Assembly (NCBI GenBank): GCA_017164015.1
Contig: CP071065.1
Span: forward strand, 620,001 to 684,000
DNA from: Nostoc sp. UHCC 0702
GTDB lineage: Bacteria > Cyanobacteriota > Cyanobacteriia > Cyanobacteriales > Nostocaceae
DNA: 64,000 nt
Direction: 5' to 3'
Shown: positions 44,429 through 53,900 of the stretch, in pieces
Numbering within the stretch: position 1 is the first letter of the stretch
Layout of the letters: every line of letters starts with the position of its first letter
Position numbers and translations under genes: made by a program
The notes under the pieces: generated by a model
Databases searched by the model: none
What the model was told of the DNA's origin: nothing
What the model saw: the letters and a program-made list of their open reading frames with translations, nothing else

Positions 44429-44778
44429 ATTGTAAAGTTAACACCTGAACAATCAGCTTTGATTCCAATTTATCAGGAGAAGTGGTGCAAGATTGTACTT
44501 TAGATAAACTAAGAATTCAAAATCGGCTCAAAACAAATCTTGATAGTCTCTGTTTAAAATCACAATCATTTGCTAGCACTTGTAGTTGGGCTGAATATAC
44601 ATTATTAAAAATCGATGGTGATGTTGACGAAAAACCAATTTATTTATTAAAAATGACTTGCCCAAGGACAGGGTTTATTCATGTTCTGCAAGTTACACCT
44701 GATGTGGAATCAGGACGGGGGGCAATCCGTTGGGTAAATTGGGGAATCGAAAAAGAAGAATTTACCGTACAAACTTAA
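44429..44778 (+). pseudogene. DUF6745-type gene remnant (internal deletion)
   Basis: The frame from 44429 gives LIVKLTPEQSALIPIYQEKW and then a stop, which resembles the N-terminus of DUF6745 proteins. A second frame, 44482-44778, ends EYTLLKIDGDVDEKPIYLLK, MTCPRTGFIHVLQVTPDV and WVNWGIEKEEFTVQT, which resembles the C-terminus of the same family. The several hundred residues in between are gone. The C-terminal piece could still be translated from the GTG at 44482, but a function is unlikely. Confidence 0.65.
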
Positions 44779-45005
44779 TTGTTGAATTGCACAATCAGCT
44801 AAAAAAATAGTAACCATAGTTAAACGCGATGCATCTTACCATACATCAGCACCAATCGACAGATTTAGGCTTTTACTATATATAAAGTTGTGTTAGCATA
44901 AAACTTAGAGAAGTTAAGTTCGGTGATACGGATCTTGTTTTTAGTAATAATTGCAAGCGGCTCTCCGGATGAACATCTCTGCATCAATGGATTCTGGAGA
45001 GTTTC

Positions 45006-45308
45006 ATGTCAATATACGTAGGGAACCTATCCTACAACGTCACACAAGACGACCTCACTAAGGTATTTTCTGAATATGGTACTGTAACGCGAGTTCAACT
45101 ACCTACAGATAGGGAAACAGGTCGCCTTAGGGGCTTTGGTTTCGTAGAAATGGAATCATCAGCCGCAGAAGATAAAGCCATTGAGGCTTTGGACGGTGCT
45201 GAATGGATGGGGCGTGTAATGAAAGTCAATAAAGCTAGACCAAAGGAGGAGAAACCGGCTCGCTCCGGCGGTGGCTGGGGAAAAAATAGTGGTGGATACT
45301 CACGATAG
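45006..45308 (+). CDS. rbp: RNA-binding protein with one RRM (Rbp type)
   Basis: A 100-aa cyanobacterial RNA-binding protein. One RRM fills residues 1-80, with RNP2 IYVGNL (3-8) and RNP1 RGFGFVEM (42-49). A short Gly/Ser/Arg tail (RSGGGWGKNSGGYSR) follows. Such proteins bind RNA and several are cold-induced. A leader of more than 60 nt precedes the ATG, with GGAGAG as RBS, and a clear hairpin terminator follows at 45399-45423. Confidence 0.92.
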   Translation: MSIYVGNLSYNVTQDDLTKVFSEYGTVTRVQLPTDRETGRLRGFGFVEMESSAAEDKAIEALDGAEWMGRVMKVNKARPKEEKPARSGGGWGKNSGGYSR

Positions 45309-45398
45309 CTTGGCAGAAGCACAAAAAGCATTCGCTAAGCGAAATTTATTCTAAAATCAGCAGTTCAGAAAATAACTGATCTGCGTATTTGTATATAG

Positions 45399-45423
45399 GC
45401 AGTTCAGGAAACAGCTGAACTGC
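45399..45423 (+). terminator. rho-independent-like terminator of rbp
   Basis: GCAGTTCAG (45399-45407), loop GAAACAG, CTGAACTGC (45415-45423) make a perfect 9-bp stem followed by TTATTTG. It lies 91 bp after the rbp stop. A weaker related hairpin precedes it at about 45358-45384. Confidence 0.7.
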
Positions 45424-45554
45424 TTATTTGTGTGAAAATTTGAATTGAGTTAAAAAAGCTGTTGCCCAATACCGATTCTATGTAAGGTTGCGCTTTATTC
45501 ACGTAGGGGCAATTCATGAATTGTCCTGCATACGGTATAAATTTACCTAAGTTA

Positions 45555-45681
45555 TATAGGACTCATATTTGATTTTTGAACAAAACTCAGTACACCTTTA
45601 TTCCTTCTTCCTAGTCCCCAGTCCCCAGTCCCCAGTCCCTTACCTCTACGAGTGATTCAGAAATCAAATCGGATTGCTATA
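45555..45681 (+). mobile_element. 127-bp MITE, copy 2
   Basis: It begins TATAGGACTCATATTTGATT and ends AAATCAAATCGGATTGCTATA. By eye it is base-for-base identical to the copy at 50852-50978 and one base different from the inverted copy at 16755-16881. The core holds three CCCCAGT heptamers. No coding capacity. Confidence 0.92.
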
Positions 45682-45714
45682 TTATTGCATCTTCATACAC
45701 AATTAATCTAAATC

Positions 45715-45853
45715 AGGACTTACGCAACTGGCACACATATTTTTGGCGATGGCAGTCAATAGTCAAGAGTCAATGGTCTTTAATCAAGCTTTTTTGGACT
45801 ATTGACTTTTGACAACCCACAAAGAAAAAAATATGACAATGCGCGTAAGTCCT
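45715..45853 (+). mobile_element. 139-bp MITE with IS701-like ends
   Basis: The left end AGGACTTACGCAACTGGCAC and the right end GCGCGTAAGTCCT match the inverted repeats of the IS at 18382-19688. The inside has inverted TCAATAGTC/GACTATTGA sequences. A reverse-oriented relative with an insertion lies at 56731-57002. The rest of the gap to ndhB (45854-46142) is AT-rich and probably holds the ndhB promoter. Confidence 0.8.
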
Positions 45854-46142
45854 ATAAATAAAAGGTAAGAGCTAGAAAACAGGAATGAACAGGTTCAACA
45901 GGTTTATTTTGTTTAAATGCAAGCTCTCAATTTTTGACTTTAACATAATTTAATCTGATAGTAAGGATAGTAGAGATAGTATAGATGTTTGCTTGATGCA
46001 CTACTACATCTGCCACTAGCGGCTTTGGCGCGATCGCACCAATACATGCCGATATAGAATTTTAATGCAACTGAGGTGAAGAACAATAGATAGAATGAAC
46101 TCAGCTAGCCTTAATGTCTAATCGCCAAAACCTGTATATCTC

Positions 46143-47753
46143 ATGGATTTTGCTAATCTTACATCCCAGTTAAATGCTGGAACGATTTTGCCAGAGGGGA
46201 TTGTAATTCTCACCCTCTTGGGGGTTTTGATTGTTGATTTGATTTTGGGGCGGACATCCTCGCGCTGGATTGGATATCTAGCGATCGCAGGTTTACTTGC
46301 TTCGATTGCCGCCCTTTATTTTCAATGGGATAATCCCAATCCCATCTCCTTTAGCGGTGAGTTTAATAGTGACGACCTCAGTATCGTCTTTCGCGGTCTT
46401 GTGGCATTGTCTGCCACTGTGACTATATTGATGTCAATTCGCTACGTTGAGCAGAGTGGCACCGCTTTAGCTGAATTTATCGCCATTTTGCTGACTGCTA
46501 CCCTTGGAGGCATGTTTTTATCCGGGGCTAGTGAATTGGTGATGATTTTCATCTCTCTAGAAACCCTCAGTATTTCCTCTTACTTACTCACAGGTTATAC
46601 CAAGCGCGATCCCCGTTCCAATGAAGCCGCGCTGAAATACCTGTTAATTGGAGCTTCTAGTACAGCAGTATTTCTGTACGGCGTTTCTTTGTTGTACGGT
46701 CTATCTGGTGGACAAACAGAACTAAATGCGATCGCTAATGGCATTGCCAATGCTAACGTTGGTCAATCTTTAGGTTTGGTAATTGCCCTGGTTTTTGTGA
46801 TTGCAGGTATTGGCTTTAAAATCTCTGCTGCACCTTTCCACCAGTGGACACCAGACGTTTACGAAGGCGCGCCCACTCCAGTGATTGCCTTTTTATCTGT
46901 TGGTTCCAAAGCAGCCGGGTTTGCCCTAGCCATCCGCTTACTGACCACAACCTTTTCCCTGGTCGCTGATGAGTGGCGGTTTGTCTTCACCGCCCTTGCA
47001 GTTCTCAGTATGATCCTGGGTAATGTAGTCGCCCTGGCGCAAACCAGCATGAAACGAATGCTAGCTTATTCATCCATTGCTCAAGCTGGGTTTGTGATGA
47101 TTGGCTTAATTGCTGGTACTGAAGCTGGATACGCCAGTATGGTATTTTACCTGCTGGTCTATTTGTTCATGAATTTGTGCGGCTTTAGTTGCATCATTCT
47201 GTTCTCCCTGCGGACTGGAACCGACCAGATTGCTGAATACTCCGGTTTGTATCAAAAAGACCCACTGCTAACACTAGGGTTGAGTATCTCCCTACTCTCC
47301 TTGGGTGGTATTCCTCCACTAGCTGGGTTTTTCGGGAAAATTTACTTATTCTGGGCTGGTTGGCAGGCTGGTCTTTACGGATTAGTTTTACTGGGCTTAG
47401 TTACCAGTGTCGTCTCCATCTACTACTACATTCGCGTAGTCAAAATGATGGTAGTCAAAGAACCCCATGAAATGTCCGACGTAGTGAAGAATTATCCCGA
47501 AGTGCGTTGGAATTTGCCTGGATTAAGACCTTTGCAGGTAGGGCTGGTAGTGACTTTAATCGCCACTTCCATAGCAGGGATTTTGTCAAATCCACTGTTT
47601 AAACTGGCTAATAACTCTATCTCCCATACTCAAATGTTGCAAGCAACAACGGTTAATAGCACTCAGGTTAGCGCGATGCCTTCTCCTGTCGGAGACGCTG
47701 CGCGAACGGCAACGTCTGCGACGATCGCTACTAAACAATCAAAACCGTTCTAG
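46143..47753 (+). CDS. ndhB: NAD(P)H-quinone oxidoreductase subunit 2
   Basis: A 536-aa, about 14-helix membrane subunit of the cyanobacterial NDH-1 complex, which works in respiration, cyclic electron flow and CO2 uptake. Recognisable parts are [55 protein letters not shown] and [15 protein letters not shown], with the conserved charged residues of antiporter-like subunits. The normal C-terminus is extended by [20 protein letters not shown], encoded by a common Nostoc palindromic repeat. The gene stands alone. Confidence 0.95.
   Translation: MDFANLTSQLNAGTILPEGIVILTLLGVLIVDLILGRTSSRWIGYLAIAGLLASIAALYFQWDNPNPISFSGEFNSDDLSIVFRGLVALSATVTILMSIRYVEQSGTALAEFIAILLTATLGGMFLSGASELVMIFISLETLSISSYLLTGYTKRDPRSNEAALKYLLIGASSTAVFLYGVSLLYGLSGGQTELNAIANGIANANVGQSLGLVIALVFVIAGIGFKISAAPFHQWTPDVYEGAPTPVIAFLSVGSKAAGFALAIRLLTTTFSLVADEWRFVFTALAVLSMILGNVVALAQTSMKRMLAYSSIAQAGFVMIGLIAGTEAGYASMVFYLLVYLFMNLCGFSCIILFSLRTGTDQIAEYSGLYQKDPLLTLGLSISLLSLGGIPPLAGFFGKIYLFWAGWQAGLYGLVLLGLVTSVVSIYYYIRVVKMMVVKEPHEMSDVVKNYPEVRWNLPGLRPLQVGLVVTLIATSIAGILSNPLFKLANNSISHTQMLQATTVNSTQVSAMPSPVGDAARTATSATIATKQSKPF
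47674..47728. repeat. palindromic repeat inside the ndhB 3' end
   Basis: CCTGTCGGAGACGCTGCGCGAACG is a short repeat I associate with Nostocales genomes. Here it encodes about 18 residues of the NdhB tail before the stop. Confidence 0.6.
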
Positions 47754-48502
47754 GCTGGACTATTGCTAATGGCTAATAGCTATTCGACAATTACAGCAGT
47801 TTTCAATTGATTGAACTACGCCAATCCCTCAAAGGGGGTTAAAAGTAAAAAGGCAAAATGTCAAAGAGTCTTTATGAAGTTTTTATATTTAATTCATAAT
47901 TCTCTTGTTTTTACTTTTGACTTGCTAGCCCGACTCACCGTGTTAACCGTAGTCTCTCAACTTGAAAATTGTTGTAGCGATTAGCTATTAGCCATTTTTA
48001 GTGTTTGCCAAAGTTTTAAATTTCAATAGCAAAAAGTTGAAATCATTATATGTAGTACTAAGTATTAGTGTCAGTGTATTACTTTATATTAAATAATTAC
48101 ACATTTTTTCGGATATCATTTTTTTTGAAAAAAATAACAATATTAGTACGAAATCGCTTTTTGAACACCAAGTATAAGACTACATTGATATTTATCATAG
48201 TCTTGTCTTTACAAAAAATGCTATGTTGTGACGTTATTTGCCTGAAAACAAGACTATTCACAAGTTGATGATGTCGGTTTTATGAACTTTACACATAGCC
48301 TGCGATCGCCATTTACAAGTCCCTAAATATACCTAGTTCATCTTGCTATTCTATGGATACAAACTCATAGCAAAAGCGCTTGGTGAGTCTGAAAAAGTGT
48401 CTGGATTTAGCAGAATATTTTCTGCTGTGTAGTTATCTTCTTTGTCCTTTCGATATTAACTTCAAACACAAAATTGATTAAATTAAATATGGAATTGCAA
48501 CA
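47754..48502. other. 750-bp intergenic stretch
   Basis: AT-rich sequence with GCTAATGGCTAATAGCTATT-type simple repeats at the left (47765-47786) and a related TAGCGATTAGCTATTAGCC near 47973-47991. A 66-codon plus-strand frame at 48068-48268 is Phe/Ile/Lys-rich with no RBS, and I do not consider it a gene. The right end must hold the promoter of the gene at 48503. Confidence 0.6.
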
Positions 48503-49225
48503 ATGAGAGAAATACTGACATTAATAGAAAAACGTCAACAAGAGTTTGCTCAATTGCCATTATTTGATTTTATGCAAGATAAAAGTATAGACCCCAGAGA
48601 AAGATTATCTTGGGCGCCCTGTGCTGCTAGTTTCGTTCTGAATTTTGGAGAACTGAACAAATATTGTTTTCGAGAAGAACCAACTAACGATCCAATTCAA
48701 GCGATCGTTAACAAACATACTTATGAAGATGAGAATCACTGGCTATGGTTTTTGGAAGATTTAGAGAAACTTCAACTTGACAAAACACAAAAATTCAGTG
48801 ATGCCTTAAGATTTCTTTGGAGTGAACAGACAAAGAACACTCGCGCTTTAAACTATCAACTATACGGGTATACTCACAAAGCTACTCCTATCCAGAAGTT
48901 ATTAATAATTGAAGTCATCGAAGCAACGGGAAGTATTATGTTTTACCATGCAGCAAAAATTGCTAGAGAAATTAAAGCAATTACTAAAAAAGAATGCCGT
49001 TATTTTGCAGACTTTCATCTAGTTGTGGAAACTGAACACATGTTACATTTATCTACAACAAAACACTTTATCGAAAAAATTCAACTGTCAGAAGAAATTC
49101 GCCAAGAAGCTTTTGAGTTAGTCGAAAAATTATTTGAATGTTTTGGCAATTTTTTTAATGAGCTTTTGTACTATGCCAAAAGCCAGAAAATCTATCAACA
49201 AAAATACTCACTGAGTTTAGTGTAA
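48503..49225 (+). CDS. heme-oxygenase-like iron oxidase candidate
   Basis: A 240-aa all-helical protein without a family name that I can give with certainty. The pattern of possible metal ligands resembles heme-oxygenase-like diiron oxidases: HTYEDENHW (72-80), Glu140 in IEVIEATGS, and FHLVVETEHMLH, which contains H172-x3-E176-x2-H179 and thus mirrors the HxxxDxxH of CADD-type proteins. Members act in unusual oxidative tailoring. It lies 110 bp upstream of a flavin monooxygenase on the same strand, which suggests a small biosynthetic operon. The fold call is an inference from motif spacing. Confidence 0.5.
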   Translation: MREILTLIEKRQQEFAQLPLFDFMQDKSIDPRERLSWAPCAASFVLNFGELNKYCFREEPTNDPIQAIVNKHTYEDENHWLWFLEDLEKLQLDKTQKFSDALRFLWSEQTKNTRALNYQLYGYTHKATPIQKLLIIEVIEATGSIMFYHAAKIAREIKAITKKECRYFADFHLVVETEHMLHLSTTKHFIEKIQLSEEIRQEAFELVEKLFECFGNFFNELLYYAKSQKIYQQKYSLSLV

Positions 49226-49335
49226 TTACATGAGTTATTTTATTGCTAATTAATAGTGAGTTGCATTAAATGGCAAGGTAATGGAGGTAATTTTATTGCC
49301 TGCTCTGTTTCCTAATGTGTAATAAATTCTAGCAT

Positions 49336-50850
49336 ATGACAATTCAGCATATTTGTATTATTGGCGCTGGTATTAGTGGTTTAGTTGCAGCTAAAACCTT
49401 TATTGAAGAAGGTTACACAGTGACTATATTCGAGAAGCAAAAGAAAGTCGGTGGTGTATGGGAAAAGTCTCGCACTTACTCAGGGTTAACTACCCAGAAC
49501 CCCCGTGATACATATGCTTTCTCTGATTATCCCATGCCTGCATCTTATCTAGAGTGGCCTACAGCCGAGCAGATGCGGGATTACTTAGAGTCCTACGCGC
49601 AGAACTTTGGCATTCTAGAGAAAATTCGATTTCAAACAGAAGTTGTTCATCTTGAGAGGAAGACTAACATCCAAGCAAAATGGCTAGTCACCATCAACTT
49701 TCAAGATGACAGCAATGGCGAAATCAAACAACAGAAGTACGAGTTTGATTTCGTCCTCATCTGTAACGGTCTTTTTCACATTCCAAAAATACCTTTATTG
49801 CCTGGAAAGGAGGAATTCATAGCATCTGGGGGTCAGGTGCTACATTCCACTGAATTTAACGACAGTTGCCAAATCAACGGTAAACGAGTAATTGTTGTAG
49901 GCTTTGGTAAATCGGCTACTGATATAGCCGCCTACGCTGCTGGTCAAGCCAAAGAATGCACTTTAGTTTTTCGGGAAACTTTGTGGAAAGTTCCCAGATT
50001 TTTCTTCGGTTTGGTGAATGTTAAATACCTGCTTTTAACCCGGTTTGCAGAGGCTTGGTTACCCTACCGCCAACTGCGAGGGTTGGAGTGGGTGCTACAC
50101 ACCATAGGAAAACCCTTTGTGTGGGCTTTTTGGCAGATACAAGAGATTCTTCTGCGCCTACAGTTCGGTCTTGATGCTTGTGGAATGTTGCCTGACAAAC
50201 CCATGTATAAATCGGTTAACTGTTTCACTGCACTTGCACCCGAAGGTTTTTACGAGTATTTGTACACTGGCAAATTACAGAGTAGAAAGACAACAGTTAC
50301 TCGATTTTGCACAGATGGAGTGGAACTAGCCAATGGTGAACGCTTGCAGGCAGACATAGTTATTTTTGGCACTGGATTTCGCCAGGATGTCCCCTTTCTT
50401 GCAGAAAAGTATCGGCGAATACTGATTGATGACCAAGGTTATTTCCACCTATACCGCAATCTGATTCACCCTGATATTCCTGAGATAGGTTTTGTCGGCT
50501 ACAACACCAGCTTATTTTCCCAGTTAACGTCTGAGATTGGAGCCTGGTGGCTAGCAGAATATGTCAAAGGAAATCTAGCTTTACCCTCACGCGCTGAAAT
50601 GATTGAGGATATGGAGACAGAGTTTCACTGGAAGCAGACTCAGTGGCTTGTAGGTACTAACAGTGGCACATGCGTATCTCCGTTTAACTATCATCACTTA
50701 GAACAGTTAATTCAAGATATGGGTGTAAGCAGTCATCACAAAGGCTGGCAGCGGATAGCAGAAGTGATGATGCCAATAAATCCATCTGCCTACAAAAGCA
50801 TCCGGCAGGAATTGCGGAAAAAAAAAGCTGTAAATCGTCTTATACTCTAA
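49336..50850 (+). CDS. flavin-containing monooxygenase
   Basis: A 504-aa class B flavin monooxygenase. The FAD-binding motif is GAGISG (10-15) and the NADPH site is VVGFGKSATD near 188-197. Between them CNGLFHIPKIP matches the FMO/BVMO-type fingerprint (FxGxxxHxxx) with Cys-Asn at the start. It would insert one oxygen atom into a soft nucleophile or carbonyl substrate. The substrate is unknown. It probably pairs with the iron-oxidase-like gene upstream. A 127-bp MITE begins two bases after its stop. Confidence 0.85.
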   Translation: MTIQHICIIGAGISGLVAAKTFIEEGYTVTIFEKQKKVGGVWEKSRTYSGLTTQNPRDTYAFSDYPMPASYLEWPTAEQMRDYLESYAQNFGILEKIRFQTEVVHLERKTNIQAKWLVTINFQDDSNGEIKQQKYEFDFVLICNGLFHIPKIPLLPGKEEFIASGGQVLHSTEFNDSCQINGKRVIVVGFGKSATDIAAYAAGQAKECTLVFRETLWKVPRFFFGLVNVKYLLLTRFAEAWLPYRQLRGLEWVLHTIGKPFVWAFWQIQEILLRLQFGLDACGMLPDKPMYKSVNCFTALAPEGFYEYLYTGKLQSRKTTVTRFCTDGVELANGERLQADIVIFGTGFRQDVPFLAEKYRRILIDDQGYFHLYRNLIHPDIPEIGFVGYNTSLFSQLTSEIGAWWLAEYVKGNLALPSRAEMIEDMETEFHWKQTQWLVGTNSGTCVSPFNYHHLEQLIQDMGVSSHHKGWQRIAEVMMPINPSAYKSIRQELRKKKAVNRLIL

Positions 50851-50851
50851 C

Positions 50852-50978
50852 TATAGGACTCATATTTGATTTTTGAACAAAACTCAGTACACCTTTATTC
50901 CTTCTTCCTAGTCCCCAGTCCCCAGTCCCCAGTCCCTTACCTCTACGAGTGATTCAGAAATCAAATCGGATTGCTATA
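50852..50978 (+). mobile_element. 127-bp MITE, copy 3
   Basis: It has the same 127 bases as the copy at 45555-45681. It fills exactly the space between two convergent stop codons (50850 and 50979), so insertion occurred without damage to either gene. Confidence 0.92.
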
Positions 50979-53900
50979 TCATATTGGTATATCAATTAAA
51001 AACTCAGTTCCCTGTCCTACCTGAGAATTACAGGTTAAATAACCCTTATGTTTATCAACTACAATTAGATAGCTAATTGATAAGCCTAATCCAGTACCAT
51101 TACCTACTGGTTTTGTAGTAAAAAATGGATTAAAAATTTTCTCTCGCACCGCTTCTGTCATACCAGACCCATTATCAGCAATCCGAATTCTGATATTATG
51201 AAAATCCACTTGTTCAGTGCGAATGCGAATTTGGGGTTTCGTCAAGAGTTCATAGTCCCTAGTCAATAGTTCAGAATTGTTGACTATTGACTCTTCTAAA
51301 GCATCGATCGCATTACTGAGGATATTCATGAACACTTGATTAAGTTGACTGGCATAACAAGTAACTTTAGGTAGGCTTCCGTATTCTTTGATAATTTCAA
51401 TTTCCGCAAAGTTTCTATCTTGAAGTCGCCTTGCTTCTGTGTTCATTTTTTGGAGTCGATGCTGCAAAATCATCAAGGTGCTGTCAAGACCCTCATGGAT
51501 ATCCACAGGTTTCATTTCGGACTCATCCAACCGCGAGAAGTTGCGTAAGCTCAAAACAATGCTGCGAATGCGCGAACTGCCAACATTCATTGAATCTATA
51601 ATTTTTGGTAAATCTTCTGCTAGGAAATTTAAATCGATCGCCTGAGATTTTTCTGCAACTAAAGGTGAGGGTTGGGGGTATTCTTGCTGATAAATAGTAA
51701 TCAAATCTAACAAGCTTTTGACATATTCACTAGCGTGATTGATATTACCATGAATAAAGTTGATGGGGTTATTAATTTCATGGGCAATTCCGGCTATCAT
51801 TTGCCCCAAAGAAGACATTTTTTCACTTTGAATCAATTGAGCTTGAGTCTGCGGTAATTCTTGTAAAGTTTGTTGTAGACTATGATTTTTTTCCTTGAGT
51901 TCTGCCGTTCTTATCATGACTCTCTCCTCTAGCAAATGGTTGTATTCTTCCAAGCGCTCATTAGCTTGTGCCAAATTTTTGTAGAGCATGGCATTTTCTA
52001 GAGAGATTGCTGCTTGGGTGGTGATCAGTTTAAGGAGTTCTAGGCGATCGCGTGTAAATGCTCCCGTGGCTAGATTATTTTCTAAGTAAAGAATGCCTAT
52101 AAATTTACTTTGCTTAATCATCGGAATACATAATATACACTTTGGTTCTTTCTGGGTAATGTAGATATCTGCTGGTAAGGAAGTATGAGCTTTGACATCA
52201 TCAATAACTAATATTTCTTTGGTACGTTTGACGTAGTTAATTAAAGTAATTGGAACCTGGTAGCTAGTCTCTAAGGGAATTGCTAGAAACTCTGTGCAGG
52301 TAGGTGCAAAAGCTGAACTGGAACTAACTGCGGTGACAGTTAAGTTCAAGTTATCAGCTTCGCACAACATCAAAACACACTTAGATGCTCCAGCATTTTC
52401 CATTACAACTTCCATTAACCTAGAAAGAAGTTTCTGCAACTCAATTTCGCCAGAAAGTGCTTGAGAAGCTCTAACAACAGCTGCCAAATCTAGCATGTCT
52501 GAAATGCTTGTATCAGAGTCAATGATAGTTTCATTACTACTGAACAGAGATTTAGTGGTAGTTGTAGATATAGATTTGTTTAGTTTAGCGGTGCTGTTTT
52601 CACTGGAAACTGGACTAAATTTTTCTGGCTGGATAATGGGTGTAAGAAATTGGGGATAGCGTTTTTGTAAGTCGTTGACTTTAGCTAATGCTCCCCAACG
52701 AACGTAACCATAGTAAGCATCAATTAAATAGGTTTGAGCAATCTTAATTTTGCCCCATTCGAGATAAAACTTTGCTGCCAATTCGTTAGCGAGGGCTTCT
52801 TCATGGATGTACTCATGTTCTTTGGCCAGGGTGATGGCGCGATCGTAACAATCGATTGCTTCGAGATATTGCCTTAAAACCCGATACTGTTCAGCCTCTA
52901 CCAAATAAAACTTATGTAAATGATTTATCGGCATATAATTCGCCCATTTACGCATTTTATCTTGGTTGGCTAGCACTTGCGCCAGGATTTGTTTTTGTTG
53001 AAGTGGTTCAGCATGATCATATATCGCTAGCCATGCCAAAGAATCGTAAAAATAGAATTGAGGAATTACAAATTGTCCGGCTCCACTCAGTAAATACTTT
53101 TCTGCTTTTACAGCATTTTCAACTGCTTGGGGGTAGTCGGCAAATAGATAACACAATTGCAATTTACATAAATATAAATATAAAAGCCCACTTCTATCAT
53201 TGGCTTGCATCTGCATAGTCAGCATTTTTTCTTCGTCGTAAGCTTTACCAATTAAACAACAGGTATTTTCTGCTTCTTCTAACAAATTCAATGCTGTCTG
53301 TCGATAAATTTCAATCCAATTAAAAACACCATTCTGCTTGAGTTGGCTGACAGCATATCTGTAGGTTGCCATCTCTCGTTCAAGTTCCGTCAGTTCTTTA
53401 CCGCTGAAATATGAAATGTTGCAGTAAGCTATTAGAGAATAGGCTGCAAATTCTAAGTCTCCTGTTTCTATTCCAGCAGAATAAGCTTCCAAAAGAGGTT
53501 TGAAAGTTTCCCTAATAGGTTCCTTCCAATGTATGACATGTGCATTAACTGTCTGGATGACTTTAGCTTTGATTTCTCTAACATTGAACCGTGACAATAA
53601 ATTTACAGCTAATTTACCAAACTGGTAGCCAAGTTCTATATCATCGAAAAGCCCACAAAGCATTAACCCATAAACTGCATATGCATATGCTGATAAGGGA
53701 GAATTTCCATGTTTGAGCGATAAATTAATTTGTTTTAAGCAAATCAGCGGCATGAGTTCGGGAACAACTTGATAGGCAAGAGCGATCGCACTTGATAAAA
53801 TACGCATGACTGCCATTGGTTGTGCTGCTGTCATCTGTGGTAGGTCAATTAAATCCTCAATTCTTTGATGAGCGAGATTTGCAATTGTCAGTTCTATTTC

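Larger units (their letters stand above)
42316..44448 (+). pseudogene. small gene killed by stops and an IS200/IS605 insertion
   Basis: The first part (42316-42417) reads MQLIRQGDVILVPVQQDDG, a TAA, then HHLILAAGKVTG in the same frame. The second part (44242-44448) continues YKHRISQGEAELLQKDETL, a further in-frame TAA, and IAIPQGDWMVKIQREYEPEG. Joining 42417 to 44242 restores the frame. It resembles short proteins of the RQGDV(I/L)L(I/V)PV type that I associate with DUF6745 neighbours. There are two in-frame stops besides the insertion. Confidence 0.75.

Noticed and set aside
48068..48268. 66-aa AT-rich frame
   Set aside because: Phe/Ile/Lys-rich in AT-rich DNA, with no RBS and no recognisable domain.
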